From positions 1 through 64,000 of the forward strand of contig MCGT01000059.1 in the NCBI GenBank assembly GCA_002104935.1: a stretch of DNA of 64,000 nt, written 5' to 3'. This document shows positions 1-10,578 of this stretch, piece by piece. The notes beneath the pieces were generated by a model. It searched no databases, had not been told where the DNA came from, and saw nothing but the letters and a program-made list of their open reading frames with translations. A program made the translations under genes and the position numbers. Numbering within the stretch: the first letter of the stretch is position 1; each line of letters opens with the position of its first letter. Origin of the DNA: Hesseltinella vesiculosa (taxonomy: Eukaryota; Mucoromycota; Mucoromycetes; Mucorales; Cunninghamellaceae).

Positions 1-1080
1 CAACTGTACGATCTCACCAAGGCCGTCGTCAAAAGCTGTCAAATTTGTCAAGTAAGAGCCAGACGCCGTTTTGTACGGCAGGAACCTGCAAGACCCATCA
101 TGACACCCCAGCACCCCTTCTATTTGGTCGGCTTGGACGCCGTTGGCCCGATTGTCAAGTCAAAAAAAGGGAATTCATATTTACTGGTTGCTGTCGACCA
201 CTTGACTCGTTGGCCAGTCGTTGCTGCAGTGCCGAATATTAATGAAATCACCACTGCTGAATTCCTCATGACCTGCGTCGTTCAGGATTTTGGAGTGCCT
301 CGCTACTTGTTGACCGATCGCGGTTCAAACTTCAAGTCCTGTTACGTTGAACATCTTCTGTCTAGGCTCGGCTGTCGTCACCTTACAACTACTGCATTTC
401 GCCCTCAAAGCAACGGTTTAGTCGAACGGGCAAACCAGACACTTGTGAATGCCCTGGCTAAGATGGTACAAACACGAGGAGCCCAACTAGATTGGGATTG
501 TTGCTTACCGGAGGTATTGCTTGCCATGAGGACGATGACTAACTCCGCCACTGGGTATTCTCCGGCAATGCTTTTATATGGTTACAATCTCCGCTCTCCT
601 GCCGTGTGGGCACCACCCCGTCAAGATTATGTGGAAGGTGATCTACAAGGCCAAGTAAATGAACGAATCCAACAAGTGGTGGGCACGTTGGAAGAATTGC
701 GACAGGAAGCCCGTGCAAAGTCCGATGCCCATAAAGTCAAGGCCAAAACTCGCTACGATGCAACGGCGCATCCACAAAAACAATTTGTAGTCGGATCGCT
801 TGTATTGATGCTCGAACGTTACCATGAGAAGCACGACAAATTTCACCGCCGTTGGGTTGGCCCCTTTGTTGTCCACAAGGTTTATCCAAATGGTACCTAT
901 AAATTAGTGGGCAAGGATGGCCGGCGTACCGAGGGTCCAGTGAACGGTGACGCACTTAAACAATACTATGATCACAGAAGGATGATTCCCCAAATCACAA
1001 CTGCCGGTGAACGTGTGGAGCGTTACTTGGAACAACGACGACGCGAAGACGCTTCCGACTTCCTACCCCTACTCCAATAA
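1..1080 (+). mobile_element. Ty3/gypsy-type retrotransposon integrase, 3' part of pol (partial)
   Basis: The reading frame is open from base 1 to the TAA at 1078-1080, so the 5' part lies outside the window. Near its start is the end of an H2C2-type integrase zinc finger (SCQICQ). The catalytic core follows: an Asp in GLDAVGP, an Asp in LLTDRGSNF and a Glu in NGLVERANQ. The last two are separated by 35 residues, the DD35E spacing of retroviral-type integrases. The C-terminal part has the GPY/F-like segment RRWVGPFVV typical of Ty3/gypsy elements. The enzyme would insert element cDNA into host DNA. No reverse transcriptase or gag is visible here. The frame is undamaged, so the copy could be young. 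The ATG at 100 is internal and not the true start. Confidence 0.9.
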
Positions 1081-1183
1081 TGGCAATCCCTTGTCCTCAA
1101 CCCCGTTACAACAAGGCCTTGGTACGCTCTTTTGTGGTATCGCGAAGCTGGTGGGGAGTGATGATAGACCGTAGAAAGGGCCT

Positions 1184-1700
1184 TGTTGTGAAATCGGCAG
1201 TTCGGCGCCCGATTCGGCCCGAATTGCCGAATAATTGTGATTGGCCATTTTCCTTTTCCCTTTTTTGTTTTTTTCTCTCTCCGCTTCCAATTCTTATTTT
1301 ATTTTTTGACATCTGAACCCTGATTAAACACATCTCTTTTTGACGTTTTGAAGCGGAAGTGAAAGGTCAACAGAAAGAAGGAGAAAACCCGTACTTTTGT
1401 TCTATTCCTGCAGTCCGAAACCCTTTTCCCTATACACCCACACGTGCCGTCATATCAGGTTCGCGAAAAAACGAGCCAATCACGGCGCATCCACAAAAAA
1501 ATGAACCAATCACAGTGCGCCGGCGAAGAAACCGCAAAAAAAAACGACCATTTCCGTGGTTTTATTGCCTTTTGCAATACCCAGAGCATGAAGAAATGTG
1601 TCATCGGTAGTTTGGTGCATTCACAAGCGAGTTGGTTTGATATTTTGGAAGTTTTCAGCACGTCAATCATTCGACGACCGCCTTGAGCCCCGACACCGCT
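1184..1700 (+). repeat. Candidate 3' LTR region of the gypsy element (right end not resolved)
   Basis: About 100 bases after the integrase stop, a purine-rich stretch (GTAGAAAGGG, 1171-1180) precedes TGTTGTGAAATCGG at 1184. This is a plausible polypurine tract followed by an LTR start with the usual TG. An 11-base imperfect inverted repeat (1195-1205 against 1219-1229, one mismatch) lies just inside it. I could not find a convincing CA end or target duplication, so the right boundary is a guess. The rest of the stretch to about 1900 holds only short chance frames. Confidence 0.35.
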
Positions 1701-1931
1701 GCACCGCTACATGACCAAAATAAACCGCCGTGCTTCCCCAGGTCCCCGGCCTCAATACAACCAGTAATGGAAAAGCCGATGATGGCAATAAAAAAAAAGC
1801 CTTATCCACCAGCGATTGGGAGCAGACGTGGTTAAAGAACTCGATGGATAAAAAAGGAGGCCCGTTGGAAAATTGATATCCCGCTGAAATGTGGTAGAGG
1901 ATCAATACCGATGGAAAAAAAAAAAAAAGCT

Positions 1932-1937
1932 TTTATT
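1932..1937 (-). terminator. Poly(A) signal of the small secreted protein gene
   Basis: AATAAA on the minus strand, 22 bases after the stop codon. Confidence 0.5.
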
Positions 1938-1959
1938 TCATGGTAGAGAAATAGAAGGC

Positions 1960-2217
1960 TTAGTAGCAGTAGCCATTGCAGCCATTGAATTGACCAATGT
2001 CAGCTCCGTTGATGTTGTAGACGTGGCAGCCGCCGTTGTTTGTAGCCCATGACCAGTTTTCAAATTGGCCCATGTATTGGAGTTCAGCCATGATGTTAGC
2101 AGTGGTGGTGCAGTCACGAGAGCCATCAGAGTTGCGGCAGTAGCAGGACCAGGCAGCGGCATATTGGACCAACATGAGCATGGCAAGGAAGACAGTGATC
2201 TTGGAGAGGGCAGACAT
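1960..2217 (-). CDS. Small secreted cysteine-rich protein (85 aa)
   Basis: This is a single-exon gene. The ATG at 2217 is preferred to the upstream in-frame codon because it gives a clean signal peptide: a short polar start, then the hydrophobic stretch ITVFLAMLMLVQYAAA, with likely cleavage after Ala-Ala-Ala. The mature part is about 64 residues with six cysteines, which could form three disulfides, and is rich in Gly, Asn and aromatic residues. I do not recognise the family. The size, secretion signal and Cys content fit small secreted fungal proteins (surface, effector-like or antimicrobial), but no function can be assigned. A TATA box and a poly(A) signal flank it at sensible distances, which supports a real gene. 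Confidence 0.7.
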   Translation of the reverse strand: MSALSKITVFLAMLMLVQYAAAWSCYCRNSDGSRDCTTTANIMAELQYMGQFENWSWATNNGGCHVYNINGADIGQFNGCNGYCY

Positions 2218-2268
2218 TTTTTGATGAATTGAAGTGGTTATTTTTTTTTTTTTTTTTGCCAATTGCTG

Positions 2269-2276
2269 TATTTATA
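2269..2276 (-). promoter_or_regulatory. TATA box of the small secreted protein gene
   Basis: On the minus strand this reads TATAAATA, 52 bases before the ATG at 2217. A 17-base poly-A run (minus strand) lies between it and the start codon. Confidence 0.6.
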
Positions 2277-3447
2277 GCTTTTCTTTAGCTTCATGAAAGA
2301 AGGCTGTGCAGAAGCATGCATGGTGAGCAGGAAAAAAATAAATAAAAAAGTTTGTAAGCAAAGAGAGTTGCGCACCAGAGGTGCAATGACAAGATGTCCC
2401 CAAGGTTAAGGTTAATAAGGTTTGGTGTCAAGAAGTTTGCACAATGAAGAAGCCTAGACCTGAGGGCGCAATGGAATTTTATTGCAAAATGGCCCAAGAA
2501 GGGTAAAATTCCTGAAATCGATCACTGACACCGTCATTATGTGAGCTTGGTGCCACGTTGCACACCTTGACCTCTCTCTTTTTCATCTCTACATAAATGA
2601 AGACACTCTCGATTTAGCATTGTTATTGTTGATCGTGACACTCCTTTGCATCACATTGGAAACGTCATGGCCCCTCTTAGTTTTCTTGGCAAAAGAGCGC
2701 TCTTTTTTTTTTTTATTTTCCCGTGAGCTTAACCACGTAAGGAGAAAAAGGTTGATCATGAAGCCTTATTGTGCAAGTGGTTGTCACGAGCTAAAGGCTA
2801 AATTGGCCTTGTACGTCTCTTTTTCTGTTTAATAAACTGACGCTGCTTGACGCCATATGATTCATTGTGCTTTTGATTGGGAGGAAACGAGCCAGGGCGC
2901 CCACGACATGCCGAAAGTCGGTCAAGGATCGAAAATGCTCAATACTCAATGCATGCCGACCCAATTGGGGCGGTCCAATGGATCGTCAGAGGACTGAGTT
3001 TACATCAATTAAGAGGCAAGCACATGGTATCACTATGGGGGTACCGAGGTGTGTTTTAAATGTCATTCTTGAGGAAGGGGATCGTTGAGAACCGACCCTC
3101 GGCGAAGTGGTTGTGTCACACTTTGCAATAGCACCCTTCCACATCCGCTTGTCTATGACCAGATCATTTTATTTTGTAGCCCTGCCATTCGTACTTACAA
3201 GTGCCTGTCAGCTACGAGAAGCCCCAAGCTTGCTGATCCAAAGCACGCACGCATACAGTATCAGGCGGCGGTGCTTTGAATGTTTGAAATGGCATTGTTT
3301 TTTTTTTTTTTTTTTTTTTTTTGTTTCCACTCGTTTTATTGCACTGATTTCTCTAGCAGATAGTTTTGCCATACCCTTGCGTGTGTCTTGTCGAAATCTC
3401 TTTCCATTTTTTTAAGGCGATACATATACCATCTTGTTTGGACGGCT
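2277..3447. other. Intergenic stretch, no gene seen
   Basis: The region holds only short frames without domain content. A 24-base poly-T run lies at about 3299-3322. It probably carries the 5' regions of the small secreted protein gene (leftward) and the ADA1-like gene (rightward). Confidence 0.5.
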
Positions 3448-4744
3448 ATGCCATTTTCTACCACGAGCCCATCAGTCACATTGTCATCATTGGTCAATCC
3501 AAATATGAAACTGGGTGATCTTGCGACGCTGAAGACGAGCCACAACGGACGAAAGGATGTGATGGCATTAAAGCAGCAGCTAGCCGATTGCTTGGGCGAC
3601 AATGGACCCCTTTACTGGGATGCTCTGCGAGACTTTGTCATGGGGAAACTCAATCGGCCAGAATTCGATTTTTACGCTAATCTCTATCTCAGTAGACAAC
3701 ATGGTAAGACCAGTCGTCTCTCCAAATCATAAGAACAAGATATGGATCGACTCATCACGTTTCTTTTTTTGTATAGCTCACTTGCATAATGCCTTTATCC
3801 TCAGCACGATTCATAATGCACAGCTGGATGCACCACCTCCCTCTCGCCAACGCACCGTTGGTTGGAAGCGAAAACGAGACAAGGACGGTCAGGGTCATGA
3901 TCCCCAAAAACAGAAGCTCAAAATCGATATCATGTCACTCAGCAAAGCCGATCGCGAACGACTAAAGACCCTTGTCAAGGTAAATGATTGGAAACTGTGG
4001 TGCCCCGAAAGCAGCGAGGGAGTCTAACCGTTTTTTTTTTTTTTTTTTTTTTTTTTTCCAGGCTGGTGACAAAGATCGATTGCGGCCATTTATTACCAAT
4101 TTGCTTGCTCCTCGAGTGAGTAGGCCAGTACCTTTACCACCCGCTACGCAGCAGATGTCAAGTGAGTAGCAAGGGAAATAGGGGAGGGAATAGACACTGA
4201 CTTTTTTTTTGAAGATTTTCAGATGGAATACTCGCGTGGGCTACTGGCGCCGCTGTGTAGTGATTTAAAGGAACTGCCACATGCTGGCACGCTAAAGACC
4301 CGAATGAACAGCGTTGCCATGGAACAAGGCTTGGTGGGTGGGGTTACCGACGATGCTGTCTATGCCATGCTCTTTGCCATGGAGGTAAAAAGGGATATAA
4401 AAAAATACTGGAATTCAAACATAATTCATTTAATTTTTTCCCTCTGATTCGTTTAGAGCTATATCAAATCAACGCTGTCGAGCACCATCACCAAGCGAAG
4501 GTACAACCGATCCGTTGGCTTGAAATTGGTTGCGCACGATGCCACTGATGTCCCGCTGGTTGATACTGCATCGTCCCTGAATCAACGCGACCTGGCGTTC
4601 TCGCTGCGAGCGTCGCCCTATGTGCTCGTTGAAAACTTGCTGAATGCCGAGCGTTTGACGGCGCTGATGTCCGATAGTGAAGATGAAGCTGTCTCTGACG
4701 ATGACTTGGATGACTCTTCCACTGAGACGGATTTTGTTTTATAA
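3448..4744 (+). CDS. SAGA complex subunit ADA1/Hfi1-like (TADA1 family)
   Basis: Five exons (3448-3703, 3777-3979, 4062-4161, 4215-4384, 4457-4744) join in frame to 338 residues. ADA1/Hfi1 is a histone-fold subunit that helps scaffold the SAGA coactivator in the nucleus. The N-terminal part has the family pattern of a short helical block ending EFDFYANLYLS, followed after the first intron by LHNAFILSTIHNAQLD. A basic linker follows (KRKRDKDGQ). The C-terminal half holds the putative histone-fold region (VTDDAVYAMLFAMEVK, then a helix beginning SYIKSTLSSTIT). The protein ends in an acidic tail (DSEDEAVSDDDLDD). The start at 3448 is the first ATG in the frame. Intron 2 has 27 consecutive T before its acceptor. 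The assignment rests on remembered family pattern, not an alignment. Confidence 0.7.
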
Positions 4745-4896
4745 TCTTGTTACCCCACCCCCTCCCCGTTTCCTCGCACGCTCTCATCATTGTCCCTTCT
4801 TCCTGAACGCATTCCCTGATAAATATTTTTTCCTCCTTGACATTGGCACTGTGTTTGATGTTTCTTTATTTCCATTCTTGTGACAAAAAAAAATAG
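4745..4896. other. Convergent 3' ends of the ADA1-like and DBF4-like genes
   Basis: Only 152 bases separate the two stop codons. The stretch is T-rich on the plus strand and contains GATAAATA, a weak poly(A)-like signal. The two 3' UTRs probably overlap. Confidence 0.4.
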
Positions 4897-6653
4897 CTAG
4901 GCGGATTTGGGCATACGTTGGACGGATTTCAAAACAGCATCCAAAGCCTTGAAGTTATTTTTGTCTCGTAAAAATGCTTGATGTTCCTCAGAAGCGTGGT
5001 GCTACGAATAGAGATTAATACCCGCCCTTTTTTTTCGCTTTGGGGTTCTTTTTTTTTTTTTTTTTTTTGGCTTACCACAGCAAAGGAGTCAAAGGCTTTG
5101 TTGCAGTTTTCACAGTATTTGCGGCCTTCGAGTAGTTTGCGTTTGAGCTGGCGGGCCTGGATTTCGGTGCAGAGTTTTTGGGACTGGAGCTGGGAGATGG
5201 AGCGTAGGATGGCTTGTTTGTCCTGGGCGGTAAGCTGCCGGTGGTCGGCATTGGCCAGGCTCGAGGCGATGATTTGGTTGGCTTTGGTGATATTGGAGAT
5301 GGTGCGACGGTCCAGATCGGTTATTTTGTCGACAGGAACGCCGTGACCAGCGGTGGGGGTCGCGTCTGCGGCACGGCTGCCGTTCTGGGCAGGCTGTGGC
5401 GCAGACTTGATCCAAGGCGCGGTGGTGGTGCCTGGCCGGCTGTTGAGTTGGTCAAGGTTGGTGGTATTGTTGGTGGTGATGGTGGTGGCTGGGCCGGTTT
5501 TAGATGAGATGTCGATGGAGGCTGGGGGAAGAGCTTCATTATAGCCAGAGGGCTGGGGTTCGTCCAGATCCATTGGCTGGGGTTGCTGTTGCTGGGTATT
5601 GGCATCGACATTAACTGGCTGATCGTCCTGGCAGGCAGTGACATCGGCGGCCGACTTGCTGCTCTTCTTGAGCAGCTCGGGTGGTGGGACAAAAGGCGAG
5701 CGATCGGATTGCTTCATGTAGATCTTGGGCCACGGATAGACTCGGTCTTGGTCTTTGATTTTTTCGTCAAAGGTGGGAAGCTTGTAATGACGAGCGACAA
5801 TCGGTTTGTGGATCTGGGTGACATCCTCGACCAAGATGTAAGGGCCTTGGAATGGTACAAAGTAGGGGCGCTTGTCGTTGCGGCCCAGCTGGCTGGTGTT
5901 GACCCCGTATTTGTGTTCGTCATTGAGCATCTGTTTCAAGGCTGGGCGAGGTTTTTCGCCTTCCATGAATGACTTCCGGTCATTCTTTCCCAGCAAGGCA
6001 TCCATGACTATTCGCAGTTCTAGTGTCGTCACAAAAGAGATGGATGTTGTATTAGCATCGGTTGGGTTTTATGAGAGGCCACTTACTGCCAAAGCTCCAA
6101 TATTCAACATTGATGCCTTCCCTGGGCTCGAAAAAGCTTTGGTTGGATGGGTCCTTGGCCCTGATGTGCTTCTTGGCAGGGTCAGTACTGGCTCTAGAGA
6201 GTCAAATAAATAAATAAAAAAGGAGTGCACAAAAAAGGGACTTACAGGTCCTGTGGGATGTTTTCTTGATCTTGAGTAGCAGCAAGCATTTCTTTTGTGG
6301 AGGGTATGTCTTCATAGAAGGGTCGATTGGTCACAACATGTGTACATTGGCCAGATAAAAACCTCACAGTGGACTTTGACAACAACAACAACAACAAAAT
6401 AGTTAGGATCCAGAGTGCTATCCACATCTGTTTGTGCACTTACAGCGTTGACCAATTTGATTTTTCTTGTGAAATGCTCAACATAGTCAGTGCTTGGATG
6501 ATCCAAGTACAAAGTAAATGTGGAAAACACCTTGCGATATTTCATATTCCAATAGGCATTGGTGATACGGGACAAGTCATTGTCGATGTCGCCCGTCGTG
6601 TTGGTAGACACTTCAGACAATGGTCGTTTGTTGGTCCGCGGTCGCAAAGCCAT
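4897..6653 (-). CDS. DBF4: Dbf4/Dfp1-like regulatory subunit of Cdc7 kinase
   Basis: Five exons (6653-6444, 6373-6246, 6193-6087, 6019-5076, 5001-4897) give 497 residues. Dbf4 binds and activates Cdc7 kinase, which phosphorylates the MCM helicase to fire replication origins. All three family motifs are visible. The N-terminal BRCT-like motif N includes FLSGQCTHVVTNRP, split by intron 1. The central motif M includes GPYILVEDVTQIHKPIVARH. The C-terminal zinc finger motif C has KYCENCNKAF in exon 4 and HASEEHQAFL in exon 5, giving the CxxC...H-x4-H ligands. Between them is a Gln/Pro/Ser/Thr-rich linker. The ending QRMPKSA is short compared with many homologues. The DNA to the right, to 7412, is shared as a divergent promoter with the Fanzor gene. 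Confidence 0.88.
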
Positions 6654-7303
6654 GATATGCTCATAAAACGTCTGAACAAAGGAGAAAAAAAAAGGGGGGG
6701 ATGCTAGTGGGTATGTGGTGATATGATGGATGAAAGGGAAAAAAAAACGAGTCAGGAAAGAAAAAAAAAAAAAAAAGGCTGGATTTTTGCGCCGACGTGC
6801 CTTCTAGGAACGCATAGTCACGTGTGCGGAAGTCAATGCAAGAAAAAATTTTAGTTTTTCCAGGAAAGGAAGTCGCCCTCTGTGTGAAACACTGTCGCCT
6901 TTTTCAGGAAGGATGCGTCGCATTGTAATGAAATGAATGAGACTTACACATGGCTTCTGCTTTCCAGTATCAACTGAATATGAAGGGCCACAGTATCACT
7001 TTTTCTCTTCGAAAACATGGAGCTCGATAGGATGGATGCCAAGGAAGAAGATGGAAGCCTGAAAAGCCCAGGGTTTTTATTACTTGATTATTTCAGGCTC
7101 GTTTACGCACTCCCTCTTTCTTATTTTTAGTTCTTGCTTTCCTTCAGCCGATCTCTTGTAAAATAAATGTCACAATCACTTTCGTTTATCCATGAGGTTA
7201 AACGAAGAGCCCTAAAAGAGAGAAGATACGTTTTTGAGTGAGCAATCAGAGCTGCAGTCGCGCGTCCCTTTTTCCTCTCCGCCTTATTTTTTTGTTTGCT
7301 TTC

Positions 7304-7347
<44 letters not shown>

Positions 7348-7412
7348 ATTTTTTTTTTCTCCTTCACGCATTTACCTTTCGACTTTGTTCACCTTATTCT
7401 TGTAGTTACGCA
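6654..7412. other. Divergent intergenic region between the DBF4-like and Fanzor 1 genes
   Basis: No gene is seen in these 759 bases. They must hold the 5' regions of both flanking genes. Besides the TC repeat there are several A-runs near 6690-6775. CCCTAAA at about 7212-7218 is a partial reverse match to the TTAGGGTA block at the 3' side of the Fanzor gene, but it is too short to call a terminal repeat. Confidence 0.4.
7311..7345 (+). repeat. (TC)n microsatellite in the Fanzor 1 5' region
   Basis: About 17 uninterrupted TC units lie 67 bases before the Fanzor 1 ATG, followed by a T-run. CT-rich stretches just before the start are common in fungal promoters and 5' UTRs. Confidence 0.85.
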
Positions 7413-10400
7413 ATGTCCCAAACCATTCTACAACAAAGAGCCTATTTGGAGGGTCTAAAACGGCGCAAAATTGAAAGAGAGGAAGAACAAGAGCGACAAG
7501 GTGAGATCTTGCTCCAGAACAAGGACAGCTAACAGAATGCTTTGTTTCAATACATTCAGGCAGAACACCATGTGCCAGATGCGGAAGGACAGATCATGTG
7601 GATGGTCGTTCCCGGCTCTGCCCATTCAACAGTAAGTTGACATGTCAAGCATTGGTCAAACGAAATATCTGACTGGTTTTTTTTTGCTGCTAGGACATTA
7701 TGGGGCACCAACCCAAGCAGTTGTGAGACAGCAGAACAGACAAGGGAGAAGAGCAGGCCAACGGCAATTGGACGCCGCCCGGGCCAATCCCAACGTTCCC
7801 CGATGCTCACACTGCATTCTCCCGGACGGAAGCAATGACGCGTGCGAGCACCACGGAAATGCTGCCAGCCACCTCTGCCACGCCCATAAAACCAATGTGG
7901 ACGATGTTCTGGGCAACATCATTGGTCCAAACCACACCCCTTTTGTCCGTCGCTGTTCTCTGAAGCATGCCCTGCGATGCTATGGCCATTCCAGACGGCA
8001 GCGAATGCGTGCCAAAGCAAATGTGATGCAAGAAGTGAACGTCGTTGTCGACCATGTGCGGGATCTGTCGATCAAAGCCATGCTTTTTACCCAACATCAT
8101 GCTCTGACACTGTTGGAAGGTTCTGAGCCAATCCCTCTCCATTTTGGCTCGCAAGATTACATTTATGGCGTTATGCAGTTGCTGCTTGGTGGTCACATCA
8201 CGAATCAAAATCCGAACCTCCCCCAAGACACAGAATCCATTTTTCACGCATATGTCCAATCATTCGAAACCGCGGATCTCCCAACAGTTCAACCGTTACC
8301 TGGCTATTCCCAAACGTACGCTCATATGGCCAAGACCTTAGCCACAGCGGTCAAGAATGGCCTGGCTGAATCATTTGAACCTCGCTGCCGAACCTTCTTG
8401 GCGTTCAAATTCCGATCTTTGATTCCAGCCAATGTAAGTTGCGAGGGAAAAGAAGACAGGAACTAAACAACTCTCCCTCTTTGCCTCTTAACAGGAAAAG
8501 CCAACTAAAAAATCATTGAAGAAATTGGTGTCATATGCCTACGACACTCTCTGCGGGACTGACAGCGAACCAGCAACTCCTACGTATGCACATGCTTCCT
8601 GGCAAGATGCTGTGGCGTCAGTGATTTCCAATGTGACCCTAGGGCCGACGCCTGTGAATTTGGAAAATCTAACAGCCAAGTTTAACTTATACTTGCCCGT
8701 CGTGTATGGATTCCTTGGTAAGGGCGTAAAAAGAGGCTCAATTGTGTCAAAGGAAAAATGACTCATCTCTTCCTCCTCCAAAAAATAAAAATAGCTGAAA
8801 TGGAAGCCTACAATAATGCAGCCACTGGTGTAGTGAGCGAAGAAACAATCGTCGACTATGCTGACAACAAGAGCTGCTGGGAGCTGCTTACGCGTTTGGA
8901 ACAATTCAATGATCTGGGCCGCCGGCAGCAAAACCGCCTTGTCCGTGCGTTTTTCAAAATGGTCAACCATCCGACGATGCCTGTCAGATTTGGCCCAAAG
9001 CTTGGCGATTATCTTCGCAGTGGAATGACAACATTGGTAACAAGAACCCGTGAACAACTCTCGTTGTCACGCCAATTCCTGAATGGACGGTATATGATCG
9101 ACACGCCAGTATGCTTCAGAACGACAACAGCTTCAACAATGCATGTCACAAAAATGTATACCCTGCTGCCTGCTCTTCGATTCACGCGCAAGTTTGTGAC
9201 TCTGGATGCCCAGTGTCTGGCCCGGATTTTCGATCAAGCAGGTGCACAACCTCGATACGAAGATTATTTGTTCGTCGGCAATCCTGTGGCAATGGACGGC
9301 CCTAACGACGAACCATCCAGACGAGGACGACCCAGACAGCCGGTTCTTTCTGACTATCAAAAGATCAAGAAGAAGTTCCTGGTATTTTGGACTTCGTTGG
9401 ATTTCAAAAAGGTCCGACTGGAGCAGTGGTAAGCTTGGGCAGGTGAATAGAAAAAAAAAAAGCGGGCATCGTGGTAATCTTTTTGTTTCCCTAGCCGAGA
9501 ATCTCTGGGGTCGTATGATGTGGATGTGCCCCCTGAAGGGAACAAAATAGCATTCAGGAACCTTGTACGAACCGATGGCCATACCCTGGAATTCCTGTGC
9601 GAACGGAAAAGCCGAGAACGCCTGCCTGATCTCGTCATGAGTGACTTGGATGACAACGACATGGTGGAATTTTGGTCCTATGGTGTTGACCCAGGGCACA
9701 CAGTGCCCTTCACAGCAGTGGATTCCGAAAAAAATTGCCTTCGATTCACAAACAACGAATTTTACGCCAAATCCGGGTATAAAAAACGTCGATACCACCG
9801 CCAGCTGTCAACCACCGAGTCTGGGATGAACATTGCACTCAACAGCCTGCCAACGAAAAAAACGGTGTCATCGACCAGATGGACATCGTATTGCCAGTCG
9901 CTGTGCGAGACCCTGCCTGTGCTTTACCAATTTTATGGCTCATCCTTTACCAATGCGCGCTTTTTGGCCTATGTCTCTAAGCAAAAAGTCCTGGATGAGA
10001 TGGTGAACATCTTTGCGTTTGGTGGCAAAAAATATAAAGAACATGACGTACTGTAAGTATGAATGGTAAAAAAGAGAGAGAGGGGGGGGGGATAACGGAG
10101 ATTGACGTCAATCTTTATTTTTTTATTCAGTAAAAAAATACCCTTTTCAAGAATACCCCTGGTCATGATGGGCTCTGGTGTGTTCGGCTTCACACTGAAG
10201 GGGAAAAAAACGCGCATGTCAATTATGCCAAAACTCAAGCAAGCCGAGTTGGAAGGACGGCTGCTTGTCTGCGTGGTCAATGAAAGCTTTACAAGTCAAG
10301 TAAGACAGAACTGGGGTGGCGGGAAGAATAGCTGCTCATAACAAGTGTCTTGGTTTTAGGTATGCTGTGCCTGCCACACGCAATCTCTGTCGCTTGCGCG

Positions 10401-10578
10401 AGTTCTTGACCCTTTGACCGATTCCGCGGTTTCCCTCTGGTCTGTAAAGACATGCTACATTTGCCAACGCCATTGGAACCGGGACAAGTCGGCAGCCAAA
10501 AACATTCTGCACCTGGGATATTTGGAACAAGAGAAGCAACCTCGTCCCGAAGTTTTCACCAAGTCAATGAACCATTGA
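7413..10578 (+). CDS. Fanzor 1: TnpB-like RNA-guided nuclease family protein, intact (900 aa)
   Basis: Eight exons (7413-7500, 7560-7631, 7694-8433, 8495-8717, 8795-9428, 9495-10052, 10131-10299, 10360-10578) join with GT-AG sites and no stop, giving 900 residues. The C-terminal third has the Fanzor/TnpB nuclease signature. RuvC-I is WSYGVDPGHT (Asp 651), followed by NNEFYAKSGYKKRR. Next comes GSGVFGFTLKGKK. Then VVNESFTSQVCCACH carries Glu 823 and zinc ligands Cys 830/833, with the second pair at Cys 860/863. RuvC-III is NRDKSAAKNIL (Asp 870). The N-terminus has a basic helix and a zinc-knuckle-like segment (PCARCGRTDH...LCPFN), then a second Cys/His cluster (RCSHC...CEHH...CHAH). Fanzors are known as eukaryotic TnpB relatives, and several have been shown to cut DNA with a guide RNA. 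No transposase gene adjoins it. Confidence 0.85.

Noticed and set aside
4978..5972. Plus-strand frames across the DBF4-like gene
   Set aside because: Shadows of exon 4. The minus strand has recognisable Dbf4 motifs.
6654..7412. Left terminal repeat of a Fanzor-carrying transposon
   Set aside because: Only a 7-base partial match to the 3' block was found, too short to support an element boundary.
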